A stretch of DNA of 64,000 nucleotides, from assembly GCA_037127315.1 (NCBI GenBank), contig JBBBDQ010001294.1, positions 1,273,501 to 1,337,500 of the forward strand. The letters are read 5' to 3'. This DNA comes from Ascarosepion bandense (taxonomy: Eukaryota > Mollusca > Cephalopoda > Sepiida > Sepiidae). This document shows, piece by piece, positions 10,136-21,348 of the stretch (position 1 is the stretch's first letter; each line of letters opens with the position of its first letter). The translations under genes were made by a program, and so were the position numbers. The notes below the pieces were generated by a model. That model ran no database searches. It saw only the letters and a list, made by a program, of their open reading frames with translations, and was not told the DNA's origin.

Positions 10136-11580
10136 GTGAAGTGGGTGAAAGTGCTTGAAAAAATTATATTTAAAGAACGTTTTTATATTCTTCATCTCCA
10201 GCAAAAAGGAAACATGTAAGAATACTGGAAAAATTAAATAAAAAGTTAATAAAAACTTCCTTGCTGGTTATTTTCAACAAAACATATATATATATATATA
10301 ATTTAAAATATAAATAATTTAATATTTTTGCGACACAGAATTACCCATGGTTCAGAATCATATTTTTTAATATGACTCCAACTTCAAGCAATCATTTTTG
10401 GGGTGACTAATGGAAAATTTTTTTTATTCTAAAAATGAGAGGTTCTTTTGACTTATGAGGTATAAATAGCTTCTGGTTATGTTCAGTTAGGAAAATGCTA
10501 AATTTATTATATTACAATAATATTTCACTGTACTTTTGTATTGAGCACTGTCAAATTAAAAATAAACATTAAGGAACAGTAAATTTCTTATTGTATTTTC
10601 TTCCCATTATTGTATAATATATATAGTAATTGTTATTATTATCATAATGGCATTTTACAATCAAAATAATTATTGCCATATATTCATGTTCTACTTTTGT
10701 ACTGAGCACTTTTTAAAGTAAATATCTGTGAAATATACTTCATTGGTAACCATTACTTATTATTATTATATATAATAGTACAAATATACAGCATGTAAAT
10801 TACTAAGATTTAATGTGCTTAAAGGCAAGCAAATGTTTGTAAAAACCCTGATGAGTGGATGCAAGCACTAATCAGTGCAGGTTTTGAATTTTAACTTCAC
10901 AAATTCAAATAGCAACTCCATTGAATGTTATGCAAACAAAGTGAGAAATGAGTTTTTCTTATGACTTCTCTCATACTGAACAATGACTCACCTTCTATCA
11001 GGAATCATCTTCTTTCCAAAATGCAAAAATGGAGCAAAGATTTTTTTTTCCTAGAAAAAATCTTCAATGTCAAAAAAAAATAAAAATAAAAATAACAGCA
11101 AAAAACAAAAAGTTAAGTTTGATGATGCAGCAGTATTTTTTGTTTTTTTTAATTCTTTCATATTTCTATGTTTTGAATTTAACATTAAAACAGAGAAAAA
11201 TAAACAAAAAATAATCCAAGAAAACCAAAAACAAAAAAATTAAAGCACCAAGAATTGAATTCAAATTATTTTTTATTTTACTTTTTTTAATCAAAACTGA
11301 CGCAAACATTAGTGGCTAGATAAAAAAAAGAAAAGATTTTTACATTAATGTTCAAAATACAGTCTTTGCTTGGTATCTTTCATTTTTTCAATTTGTTTTT
11401 TCCTTCTTGTTTGTTTATTTTTGAAGCCACCCTGAAAGTTAAAATGAATGTTGCAGTTCATATATATTACAAATCGACAAACTGATATCAGAAAGCCAAA
11501 ATTCAGTTTCATCATGAATGACAATGCCAAGCCATTGGCAAAGCAAGAAGAATCGGTCTGGAAATATAGATCCATACACT
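10136..11580. other. AT-rich DNA with a short internal duplication, no gene
   Basis: AT-rich throughout. The block CTTTTGTATTGAGCACTGTC (10537) recurs as CTTTTGTACTGAGCACTTTT (10694), each followed by an AAATAAACAT/AAATATCTG stretch. Related TTGAGCACTGTTTT blocks occur at 37795 and 42667. No coding signal. Confidence 0.4.
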
Positions 11581-11765
11581 AACACACACACAAACACACA
11601 CACACACATACACATGCAAAATACATACATATATCAGTGCATTTAAAGATATATATGCATGTAAAATCATATCCACATACTTTTCTTTATACATATGGCT
11701 ATGTACATAATTCTGTATTTTCATTTAAGCATATATACATGTGTTATTAACAGAGACAAACACAC

Positions 11766-11813
<48 letters not shown>

Positions 11814-11845
11814 TATATATTTATATATATATATATATGAGAATT
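11581..11845. repeat. (CA)n and (TA)n microsatellites
   Basis: ACACACAC runs at 11581-11612 and a long TA run at about 11768-11840, separated by ATACATATAT-type sequence. Confidence 0.9.
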
Positions 11846-11977
11846 TGTAAAATATTTTACTTTAACTTTTTTGTTCAAAAATGCCTTTGCCTTTATTGAC
11901 CAAACATATCAAGATAAATATTTTTACAAACTGTGTTATGTATTTCCCAATTTTATTGAATTTTTTATCTATCTTGT

Positions 11978-12010
<33 letters not shown>
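11978..12010. repeat. (GATA)n microsatellite
   Basis: AGATAGATAGATAGATAGAT is repeated over about 33 bases. Confidence 0.95.
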
Positions 12011-12295
12011 ATTTTCTATCAATAAATAGAAAATAATATTGAAAATTCCTGAAGAATGAAAAACCAAGTTTAATCTAGGTTATAGTATATATGAGATTTA
12101 GATATTCTGATATAATTTTCAGTCTTCAGCCTTATCACACACTGTAATAATGTTCAGCATAGCAAAAGATACCCTTGCAAGCAAGTATCACGCCATTTGA
12201 GTACATATTGTTGGCTTTCGAAATGCTGGATGGCCACTTTGTAGAATTATTGTGAATATTAGATATAACTTGTCAAATGTAAATTGTCATATCAG

Positions 12296-12450
12296 TATTT
12301 ACTAAAAATACCATGGACTAAACATGTGGGCAATGAAGAAAACTTCAAGAAAATAGGAACAAAAAAGAAATTTATACTAGTGATCAGAAAGAGATAGTAA
12401 AAATTCTTAGAACACATAATGAAAAAAAGAGGGCTTACATCCTGAAAGAA
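12296..12450 (+). pseudogene. LINE-E fragment
   Basis: ATACCATGGACTAAACATGT, then AGAAAGAGATAGTAAAAATT and AGAACACATAATGAAAAAAA, match the LINE-E copy at 59578-59700. There the frame reads I-P-W-T-K-H-V and R-K-R-...-F-L-G-H-x-M-R-K in the better-preserved copy at 49711. It is heavily decayed. Confidence 0.6.
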
Positions 12451-12649
12451 TTTGCAATCTCAATTGTTTGATATCTTAATGACTCTTCTCAAAGTTATGT
12501 ACTTGAGGAATAGAAATCACAAAATCATCAGGCATCATAAGACTTGCTTTATTTTCAAATTATTTACCTTTCTTTTTTACATTTCAAAAATTTTATACCA
12601 AACCAGTACAGAATTCAATGCTCAAACACTTTTGAAAATATCTATTCTA

Positions 12650-13500
12650 CAATATAGGCACATTGTTGAGTGGTTATAGCATTTGTATTTTGACCATGAG
12701 AACCAGGTTCAAATCTCAATGTGGTTCATTTCTCAGAATGGTAACTTCTTGATGTTATCAATCTGGAGTAGGCAATTTTAGCATGAGGCATGTTTAGAAA
12801 GTGCCTGAAAACTATAGCATGGGTTGACCCAAGACTTGTGAGTAAAATTGAGTAGGCAGGACTCTTTGGGAATCATTGATGGTTTGTTAGCACAAAGTCA
12901 CAAGTCATTGTGACCAAGGGTTTGAGTGTCCTGGCCTTGTTCAGACTGTTGTTCATACCAGATAATTATAATTGCAGGTGGCTTCTGTGGGTGTTGAATA
13001 AACACAAATGTATCTGAGCAGTGGAGGTTAGTTAGCCACTCTAGTAGACCTAGGGAGATGATATCAGTGTGTGGCTCTATTAAAAAGTGCCACAAAACTA
13101 TACTATTAGTTTGCTCAAGCTTGTACATGAAATTAGGTAGAAAAAACTGCTTGGAAGCCATCAATGATAGTGGTAGCACAAAAGCAATCCTGTAGACAGT
13201 CATGCTTGTGTACGAGTGGACAGTCATTGTCATATTATTCTAATATTCAAACCTAGGTTGGAAATACACTATGATCAACTGCTAATTGCTAACTTCTTGA
13301 GATTATTAAACTAGAGAGATTAATCCAATGTGTGGTTCTATTAAAAAGTACCCTAAAACCATACCATAGGCTTGCTCAAGCCTTGCGTGTGAGATTAGGT
13401 AGAGAAAACAGCTTGGAAGCCACTGGAAGCCATTATCACAAAGTGATAGTTAGGATTTAGTGTAGAGGTTTTTCTTTAGATTGCGTGCTCTCCCCTTGCA
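12650..13500 (+). repeat. Degenerate tandem repeat, about 300-bp unit, SINE-like start
   Basis: Three imperfect units begin near 12735, 13030 and 13285. They share AACTTCTTGA-type starts, TTAAAAAGTGCC/ACAAAACTATA, GCTCAAG, TTAGGTAGA and GCTTGGAAGCCA. The first is preceded by GTTGAGTGGTTATAGCATTT ... AGGTTCAAATCTC. These resemble tRNA A-box and B-box (GGTTCAAATC), so the unit may be a tandemly duplicated tRNA-derived SINE. Confidence 0.5.
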
Positions 13501-13740
13501 ACTCACACTGAGGTCTGCTCACTGTAGCTTCAAATTCATTCTGTGGATATTAAAGAAACACAGAAATGCTTGAGTATGGGTGCCATATATGAATCTATTT
13601 ATGCATCCATCTATCCATCGATAAACACTAAAAGATATAACCTAATATTATATATGACTGTACCCGCTCTACATGTAGTAGAAGGGAATATATATATGTA
13701 TATATATTCCCTCCTGTCATATTCCTGTGTGTGGGTATGG

Positions 13741-13743
<3 letters not shown>

Positions 13744-13794
<51 letters not shown>

Positions 13795-13848
13795 TAAATC
13801 ATATTGCCATACAAACACAAGGAAAGACCAACCTAATAATTTATATTG

Positions 13849-13911
<63 letters not shown>

Positions 13912-13994
13912 CACACACATGCACATATAAATATTTAATTTGTAAATGAGTTATTTCGACAAACTAGGTTTCAACCTATACCTATCTTGAGTTG

Positions 13995-14033
<39 letters not shown>

Positions 14034-14170
14034 TGTATATATAGATATAAATATACATATATATATATATATACATACATATACACACACATATATATAT
14101 ATATACATACATATACACATATACATATATACTTATAAACTTATAAATACACACACACACACACACAACT
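13744..14170. repeat. (CA)n/(TA)n microsatellite cluster
   Basis: CA runs lie at 13744-13793 and 13848-13878, followed by TA; further TA/CA blocks extend to 14166. Poly-HT and poly-IY reading frames here are artefacts. Confidence 0.95.
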
Positions 14171-14357
14171 TTTTGTCTTTCTTCATTATATTTTTACAGA
14201 TATATTTTTAGTTATATCTGAATTTTTACACTTTATAACACAGATAATTCTTATACTTAACCAACACTGGCACAAGGCCAGTTTATTCATGGAACATTGA
14301 ATGAGGAAAAATGCACTAGCAATACCTCATCAAGCTTGTCCAGTAATCATTGTTCTA

Positions 14358-14422
<65 letters not shown>

Positions 14423-15090
14423 CTTGATAGAGAGTGAATGTATCATGCTTGTTTTACAGCTGAATGCCCACCCTGGTGATAAATATCCAATGCTGTGAAT
14501 TGCGTAATAAAGTCCATTTTATAGATTTCCAAATGCTGACCTGAAACTCTGTCAAACCTTATATGATTTTTCTTATGTATATTATCATATAATATGATTT
14601 TTCTTAAGTTTACTATTTTCTTTGATAAATGTAAAGTTTACTTTATCAATTTTAGTTTTGTTATACAAACTATATTTTTAAAAGCTCTCCAAATTTACTT
14701 CTACTTAATTTCAAATCACAATATAATTTCTCAGTTTCATACACTAAGTATTGATTTCAAATAAGATTTGATGTGTTATCTTTTTCTTTATTAAAATACT
14801 TTTGCCTGTGACTAATAAAAAAAACAAAGAACTTTTATTATCTTGTACTTTCGAACAACATTTTTATGAAATGCAGGAGCCATCTTGTATTGATACTAAG
14901 CATTTATCTTTTTCTATAAATTTATTTAGGGCTTGCGATAGTGTCTTAAAGCAGTTTCTGCTTAATATATTGTATTCTTTTCTTGACATGTTAAGAAATA
15001 ACACAAAGGCTTGTAAGTGTCCATATACCTTATAAGTCAAAAAGCTTGCTGCAAATTCTGGTTTATATTGGATCAAATTCTTTTTTATCT
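14171..15090. other. AT-rich low-copy DNA with (TA)n(GA)n tract, no gene
   Basis: A TA tract at about 14358-14390 runs into an AG tract to 14417. Otherwise I see no repeat, and no frame longer than about 75 codons with plausible composition. Confidence 0.4.
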
Positions 15091-15097
15091 ATATCTA

Positions 15098-16040
15098 TTG
15101 GTGTCTGTTTAAATTGACCTGACACCATTTTTTTCCATATATCTAAACTTTAATCTTGCAAATTTAAAATTTCACTGAAATATAACGGAAAATTTTCAAG
15201 TTTTCATCTGAGTTCAAGAAAATATAAAAATTAAGCAAAATTATTGCAAAATATGGGAAAAAAAAAGAAAGTGTCAGTTTAAATTGACACCAGGTGGATA
15301 TGAATTAAATCTTTTGCTTTAAACTTATTTTTAGTTACAATATTTTTTATTTGTTTTCCATAAGGATGGCCAGTAGTCTTAGAAAGATCAGGAAAGAAAT
15401 TCAAGATTCTTCTCATGGAAAACTCAAACTTTATGATAGGCGTTTAACAATCTTAGATAAACAATATCAGTATGAACGAGACTCAGTATAAAAAGAAAAA
15501 AAAGAGTCTTATCAGAAATAAAAACAACCAAAAACTTATTTTAAGACCATGAGGTTTCCAAATCTTTCAGCCATTATTTTAAGGGCATTAATTTGTTAAT
15601 TGATTTATTTGCTAAAAGGACATTTTGGTTCAGAGGTAAGCAAAGAGCTACAGCTCAAACAAAAAATCAAGAATGTTCCAAAACCTGATTTCAGTTACTA
15701 AGAGCTTCTTTTAACTGTAAAAATATTAACTTCTGACTAAACTTCTTGGAAAGGGTGATCTTTATTTCAGGTTATGTCATCACAAATGTCCCACCTGTAA
15801 CTAGAGGCTGATCTTGAATTTTGTTATGGGAACAAGAATTTTTGATTTGGTCTCAATTTACTGCAGTTTGCTCAAGAAAAAAAGCAAAAATTTCTGAAGC
15901 CACTCTAACAGAAACTAAGAAAAAGCATTGAAATTTAAGATATTAACTCCATTTGAGTTACGTATTAGACAGGAAGCCGTGATTGCCCTGTATGACTGTC
16001 AGGGAGGGAATCTGTTAGTAAAACTTGATTGTTAAAAATA
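15098..16040 (+). pseudogene. Unrecognised decayed coding-like segment
   Basis: After two direct copies of GTGTC(T/A)GTTTAAATTGAC (about 15100 and 15272), an ATG at 15364 opens 41 codons (M-A-S-S-L-R-K-I-R-K-E-I-Q-D... ending E-R-D-S-V). Broken frames with protein-like composition follow, for example L-R-I-R-Q-E-A-V-I-A-L-Y-D-C near 15957. The segment is not in the host gene's orientation, has no splice signals I trust, and looks like an eroded mobile-element ORF. I do not recognise the family. Confidence 0.25.
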
Positions 16041-16700
16041 AAAAAAATGATGATTTTTTTCAACATATCTGATCAGCATCAGAAGGGACATTAATACAGT
16101 TAAAATACACAGTTCATTAAAAATTACAGGTGTAAGTTAACCTCTATCTCTAAAAGAAATCAACAGGAAGTAAAGGAGGGTATCCATTTGTAAACAAGTA
16201 TTCACAAAAAAAAAATTGATAGTAATAATTCATAATAACAAACCTTAATTTAAAAAATGGTGAAGATATTTCCAAAACTACAAACTGTAAAAAATAGTAC
16301 TTGAGTAATGAATTCTAGCAGTCATAAACTTGGTCATAAAAAACGTTTCGGAAAAGGGGTTAGAATAAATAAACTTTACAAAGTTTATGAAAAATTAGAT
16401 GTTAGTTGAAACCTTTCGTGTAACAGGGAGGGAAAAATTGTCCCTGAAGATGATAATGACATCAACAACAATGATGATGGAGGGGAAAATTTTTTTCTTC
16501 TTTTTTTAAAAAATATTTTTAACCATTCATTCACAAGATCTTTTTTTCTTCTCCCTCCACGAAACTCTTTCACCTTTAGTTTTCTTTTTTTGTCTTTCAA
16601 TTTTTTCCATACATCTTGATGCAGACATTCATACTTGCAAACAAGCGTACAAACATAAAATTGTCAGTCATCGAGTTTTAAATGACTTTCTTATACAACT

Positions 16701-17149
16701 TTACAAGGCAGTGGATTTGACAGCTTGGTGTCCATATTTTAATTTGGTCTGTGAGATCTGCATTGGTTTTACTGGGTATGGCTCCTGTGATGGGGGTTGG
16801 TCAACATTTTGTAGTTGCTGATTTTGAAATTGCTGAGAATTTGGTCGAGAGCGCCCTGGGTTGGGTACAGGAGGGAGGGGTCTTGGTGGTGAAGGATGAC
16901 AAACTTTCTCTGATTGATTTCTTGGTTGAGCATGGCTGCCATCACTGGTATCATTGTCTGTGGCAGAAATTTGGAAGTAGTTTGTATCTGCCTGGGAATT
17001 ATTTTGGTTTGTTTTGGTTTCATCAAACAATCCGCTTCCTGTTAGTGGGTCATTGGAATAGCCGAATGTTTGAGTTGAAGACGCCGGGTTGTTGCAGGAG
17101 AATAATCGGTGTGTGGCTGATGGCAAGCTGAAGTCGGGGAGATGCACAT
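16701..17149 (-). CDS. Terminal coding exon of a host gene (proline-rich, PDZ-ligand C-terminus)
   Basis: Seen: on the minus strand an acceptor TTATTTTATTTCAG ends at 17150. It is followed by AT-GTG-CAT-CTC, open for 148 codons to a TAA at 16701-16703. The first two bases complete a split codon, so this is a phase-1 acceptor exon and its GTG is not a start. The segment begins V-H-L-P-D-F-S-L-P-S-A-T-H-R and is rich in N, Q, S and P. Mid-exon it has P-S-P-P-R-P-L-P-P-V-P-N-P, whose R-P-L-P-P-V-P fits the class I SH3 ligand R-x-L-P-P-phi-P. It ends K-S-T-A-L, fitting a class I PDZ ligand (S/T-x-phi). Local composition is clearly less AT-rich than its surroundings. Inference: cytoplasmic tail of a membrane receptor, adhesion protein or scaffold. 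It joins in phase to the exon at 46154-46316. The opposite-strand frame here is a shadow. Gene family not recognised. Confidence 0.72.
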
Positions 17150-17151
17150 CT

Positions 17152-17532
17152 GAAATAAAATAAGGAGTCAGAAAGAGAAAAAGAAAAGGTCAAACAAATA
17201 GGAATCAAATTATCACATCAGATATTATATTAATGAAACGTTTTCATAATAGATATATCAAAATCATAATGCAATATTAAAGTTGATATTTGTCTAACAT
17301 TACAGACTCTATGCTTAAAAAGCTGAAACACTATGAGTTTGACTTGGTTGAAACCAATTAATCATTATATAATATAATTATACATCATTATTTTTCTTTT
17401 GCTTATAAAATAAATACAGTTACTTTCATAACATCTTTTTATGCATGATTTTAAAAAAATCAGTAGATCTGGCTATGAAAATTATAAAATATCTGAAAAT
17501 ATTAATTTACTTTTAATAAAAATCAACTAGAT
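17152..17532. other. Intron of the minus-strand gene, AT-rich
   Basis: This begins the presumed 29-kb intron (17150 to 46153). The polypyrimidine tract TTATTTTATTTC is directly upstream of the acceptor on the minus strand. No other feature seen. Confidence 0.5.
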
Positions 17533-17700
17533 TTTTTTTATAATCATTTCAACCCAAGCAAGGCATTACTGCCACTGGTGTTCAGGGGGTTACATAAGAG
17601 GAGAGTGAAGAGAAAGAGGAACAGGTCATGGGGGTGTCATAGAATGAGTAAGAGAAGAAAAGATGCATAAGAGTAAAGTGGAAAGAGAGAACAACAAGTC
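17533..17700 (-). mobile_element. LINE-L 3' UTR fragment
   Basis: A T-run followed by AATCATTTCAACCCAAGCAA, GGCATTACTGCCACTGGTG and CAGGGGGTTACATAAGAG is the reversed LINE-L 3' end. Confidence 0.8.
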
Positions 17701-17779
17701 CAATCAATGTAAATCGTGTAAAATGTTTATGGCATGGGACAAATACTTATGCAAGTTACTTTATTAGATTATGTATAAG

Positions 17780-17940
17780 AATCAACTTCTACTCTTTCAG
17801 TTTCTTTTCTCTCACTTCCCGCCTGTAGAACTCCCTTTTATATACTTGCTTCCCTAATAGTTACAACCTACAAAAGTTTAAATGCAACATCAATTGCCAT
17901 CTCTTATCTCCTTGACTCCCATCCTTTCCCTGCCATCTCC
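17780..17940 (+). pseudogene. LINE-L C-terminal fragment
   Basis: The sequence includes TCACTTCCCGCCTGTAGAAC and TACAAAAGTTTAAATGCAAC. It encodes the R-L-(stop)-N-S-L-x-Y-T-C-F end and the K-C-N-I-N-C-H-L-L-S terminus. The tryptophan of R-L-W-N-S is replaced by a stop. Confidence 0.75.
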
Positions 17941-17944
17941 CTGT

Positions 17945-18243
17945 ATCTTGTTGTTTAAAAGGCCAGTATCACTTATTTATAACATTTCAGGCATTGTACA
18001 ATTTTCAGGTGATATATGTTGGAAATTTGAAACCAATCTCTTTATTTAGTCTATGGGGGTAGATTGTTCTAATTCCACATATCATGCCTTTCTGGATATC
18101 TCAGTTTCAGTTATTTCATTTTAGTAACTCACCTGTACAAGTTTTTTGTTCATCTCTGGCCAGGTATTGAACTCACAACTCTTTGGATCAAGTCACTGGA
18201 TTACTTCAACAAATATGTTTATCCATTGAGCCATATTACAATA
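17945..18243 (-). mobile_element. SINE-B
   Basis: On the minus strand the head is near 18240 (ATGGCTCAATGGATAAACAT). A good box B GAGTTCAATACC lies near 18172, and the tail carries the CACCTGAAAATTGT core. It ends in AAATAAGTGATACTGG-type sequence. Confidence 0.65.
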
Positions 18244-18974
18244 CTTCATCTCAGACATATAGGCAAAACCCTTAAATTTTGTAGTGTTACCAAATAGAAT
18301 TCAAATTGATATAAATGGTCATTTTACAAAGCGATTCTAAGAATAGGCTGTAGTGAACAAAACAAGATCTAGATTTAAAATTCAAATGCTAAGCACTTAC
18401 TCACTGATTTTGTTAGAAATAAACAAATTTACCCGAATTTACAAAATGTTGCTCAGCACACATGCAAAAGCGAATCCAAAACAAAACTCGTTAAATTTTA
18501 CACATTGATGCAAAATGTTTTTCAACCAATAGAAAACTAGGAAACATCTAAAAACAAAATTCAAATAATCTTCAATTATCAGAAACAAATTATTTTACAA
18601 AGCCTTTTCACAAGCCAACGTGAAGTTTGTTCATTGTTCAATGGAAAGGCCAGTTTCACATCCAAGAGTGAATTCCCAAATGATCTTTTTAAGCCCCACA
18701 AACAAAATAAAAGATGGAGCAAATTTGACTGTCACCAGAGAGAAGTTGATGAGCGTAATTAACACATCCCTTGACACTTGTCAGGTGATCATTATTATTA
18801 CCTCTCTCTTTCTCTCTCATCTCCTTCCTCTTCATCGTTCACCCGTCTGTCTCTTTTCATACTTGATAATTGAATGGAACCTTTTAAGACTGAGCAATAA
18901 CTTTAAAGACAATAATACTCATACATACATACATACATACATGCACACAAGTTACTACTACAAACTCTTGATAC
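18244..18974. other. Low-copy DNA, no supported gene
   Basis: An open frame at 18620-19012 has a protein-like first 50 codons (P-V-S-H-P-R-V-N-S-Q-M-I-F). It then runs into low-complexity TCTCTC and CATA repeats. A GT follows CTTGTCAG at about 18784, but no acceptor or homology supports an exon. Confidence 0.3.
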
Positions 18975-19255
18975 CCTTAAATCCTTACTATTGTTTCTCA
19001 TTGAATGTTTAACTTCTACCAATTCATGTTAATCTGTTCTATTAATAAATTTCTATTTAAACATACAAAAGGTAGACTTTTATTCTTCCACAAATCCACC
19101 TTCTGATAACCTTCTGATAATTCTGATAAAACCATAAGTTGTGGGGAGTGTTGGCTATGTTTGTGATTTGGCCTTGTACCACACATGGCTGACCATCCCT
19201 ACAGCTACAAGGCCAAGAAAGCATACACATGAGGGCCATTGATTTCAAACTTAAC
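18975..19255. repeat. Dispersed repeat R10
   Basis: Blocks TAATAAATTTCTATTTAAAC, TTTGTGATTTGGCCTTGTAC and GTTGTGGGGAGTGTTGGCTA recur at 27330-27565 in the same order and orientation. Class unknown. Confidence 0.6.
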
Positions 19256-19339
19256 AATCAAAAACAAAGATTCATTGCCTTAAACAAGTTTGTTTTTTTA
19301 AAAAACAATATTGAATGAATTTGCATTTATTATTTAAGA

Positions 19340-19630
19340 CATGTAACTATGGAGTAATGGATATCAGTTAAAAATTTCAGTTGAATTTGTTGCATTCATT
19401 TTCACACAAATACCCTTGGGAAAGGTATTAATCTATCTCTTCTCCCTCCATCTATAGGCTGAATAGCAGGACAGAATGGGTTCTATAGCCTTGGTTGGCA
19501 ACTGGTCTACTGCAGAGAGTAATGGCAACCTACTTCAGAAAAATCTTCTGTGTAGTTAGTCATGTTTTCAAAAAAAGATATGATTGCTCAAGCATGTATC
19601 ACGTATGGTAATTAACTGACTCACTGAACT
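19340..19630 (+). mobile_element. SINE-A
   Basis: The head is decayed (GGAGTAATGGATATCAGTT). The body is intact with ACCCTTGGGAAAGGTATTAA and GGTTCTATAGCCTTGGTTGG. The tail is CATGTATCACGTATGGTAAT plus ACTGACTCACTGA. Confidence 0.82.
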
Positions 19631-19669
19631 AAGTATATGGTTCATTTTTTTTATATTTATTAGTTTAAA

Positions 19670-19968
19670 TAATTATTTACATTGTTCAAACTGTTGTCTT
19701 CATCTTTGTTGCCATATTCACAATGTTTTGGTCACTGTATGCTTTGGCCTTCTTCAGTTGACTGAAATTTTGTACTGAACTTTTTATTTCAATCAGTGGG
19801 GGAGGTTGTTCTCATTTCTCAAGTCATACCACTTCCGGATGTCTTAGTTATTACCATTTAACTCAAATCTTTTGTTCACCATTGCTGTAGCTAAGCATTG
19901 AACCCACAACACTTTGGTTCAAGTTGCTGGATCCAACCAATGCTTTTATCTACTCAGCCATGTGTCCT
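19670..19968 (-). mobile_element. SINE-B, arm 1 of an inverted dimer
   Basis: The minus-strand head GACACATGGCTGAGTAGATA lies at 19940-19968, with box B-like GGGTTCAATGC and the tail TCAACTGAAGAAGGCCAAAG near 19740. The head abuts an opposite-facing head at 19973 across a 5-base centre. Confidence 0.75.
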
Positions 19969-20100
19969 CAAAGACACATGGCTCAGTGGATAAAAGTGTT
20001 GGTTGAATAAAAATCACCTGAAGATGGTTGGAGCGTACAACAGCCAAAATATTATAAATATGGCACCAAAGATGAGAACAGCAGTCTGAACCATGTAAAT
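19969..20100 (+). mobile_element. SINE-B, arm 2 of an inverted dimer (middle deleted)
   Basis: The head GACACATGGCTCAGTGGATA (box A TGGCTCAGTGG) passes directly to the tail CACCTGAAGATGGTTGGAGC and ACAACAGCCAAAATATTATA. The central 200 bp are missing. Confidence 0.72.
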
Positions 20101-20111
20101 AGAAGTCCTTG

Positions 20112-20152
20112 ATCACCTATGTTCTGAAGGAACACAGTACAAGAAGAAGTTC
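20112..20152 (+). pseudogene. LINE-E 3' tip
   Basis: GATCACCTATGTTCTGAAGG followed by ACACAGTACAAGAAGAAG matches the ends of the LINE-E copies at 49990 and 59860. Confidence 0.6.
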
Positions 20153-20779
20153 AAAAGAAAATCAGAAAGAAACTGAGAGAAATCTTTCTTATCACAGGAT
20201 TTTGGGGATTTAGATTTAAGAAAAAGTTAGGAAAACTTAAATATTGTCAGTAACCTTTAAAAGAGACATTATTATTCTATGAATACTGAACTCGTTTTTT
20301 GTGTTTCTTTTGTTAACACAGAGAAAGAATTGAGTCGGCTGTTGTATTAGTCAACCATTCTTTTCTTTATACTTCTTTTTTTTGCCTTCATTTTCTATAG
20401 CAAAAAGACGCCTCTCTTTCTGGCTGCCGAATGGATCAAATGAAAGGTGCTAGTAGCAAAATCAACACAAAGTTCAATTGTCCAAACAACTCAAAAAAAA
20501 AAAAATAATAGAAAAACGAAAGAGTTGGATCTTTATCACTCGGGGCAAATATCAACAACACAGATAATAACATGATAAATTATTATTTGTAGCAGTTTTA
20601 GTATCAATATTATTGATAGAAGATTGATTTTTCCAGTAGTCAATAGTGAGGCATCTTGTTTAGTCTGGACATAATTGCCAGTAGGCAAATAAAATATTCT
20701 GACAACTTTATACTAGACAATCACAGATGTTGTGCAAGACACGTTTACTTCTTTATGTTAGCAGTAATAGGAAAATTAA

Positions 20780-20950
20780 CCGTTTACTTACAGAAAACAT
20801 TCAGTGTTCATCATACAAACACTTAGCATTACTGTTGGTTTAAATTTATCAAATCTTTTTCTCAAAACAGTTTCTTGGGGAGTTGGAAATTTCCTTCCTT
20901 ACCTTTTGTTTAACTTGGTGTGGAAGAGCCAACATATTGATGATACTATT
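20780..20950 (-). repeat. Dispersed repeat R6
   Basis: The sequences AAAACATTCAGTGTTCATCA, TTTAACTTGGTGTGGAAGAG and CCAACATATTGATGATACTA recur at 29990-30200, and the first part recurs reversed at 25980-26110. Low-confidence family, class unknown. Confidence 0.45.
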
Positions 20951-20951
20951 A

Positions 20952-20992
20952 TTTTTATTTTTTCATAATTTCACCCTAAACAAGGCAATAAA
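20952..20992 (-). mobile_element. LINE-L 3' tip, split by a SINE
   Basis: Reversed 3' UTR end TTTCATAATTTCACCCTAAA followed by CAAGGCA. The rest of this LINE continues at 21349 beyond an inserted SINE-A. Confidence 0.65.
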
Positions 20993-21280
20993 ATCTAACT
21001 TGGATGATTATGTCTCAAAAGAGACATGACTGACTGGACAGAAGATTATCCCGCAGTAGGTTGCCATTGCATTCTGTGGTAGACTGGTTACCAGCCAAGG
21101 CTATAGAACCTAATCTGTCCTGTTATTTAACCCATAACTGGAAGGAAGAAACGGATTATTACCTTTCCCAAAGGTATTTGCGCATAAGTGAATGCAATGA
21201 ATTCAACTGGAATATGAACTCGGCTCCCCGATCTCTTTTTCGAGCCGATAGCCACTGCACCACAACGCACATCCGCAAGG
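20993..21280 (-). mobile_element. SINE-A, near full length, nested in a LINE
   Basis: The minus-strand head GCGTTGTGGTGCAGTGGCTA at about 21270 has box A TGGTGCAGTGG intact. The body and the CATGTCTCTTTTGAGACATA tail are present. It interrupts LINE-L between 20992 and 21349. Confidence 0.85.
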
Positions 21281-21348
21281 AGTTACTGAGAATAAAAAAA
21301 AACAGAGACAGCGATAAAAGAATGGGATTCAAGTCGTCAAATGACAAT

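Noticed and set aside
13727..14166. Open frames of poly His-Thr and poly Ile-Tyr
   Set aside because: They are translations of CA and TA microsatellites.
16751..17131. A 126-codon plus-strand frame opposite the host exon
   Set aside because: It lacks splice signals or a sensible start context. The minus strand has the acceptor, stop, SH3 and PDZ motifs, and a phase match to a second exon.
18620..19012. A plus-strand exon
   Set aside because: The frame runs into simple repeats, no acceptor was found, and no other plus-strand exon exists to join.
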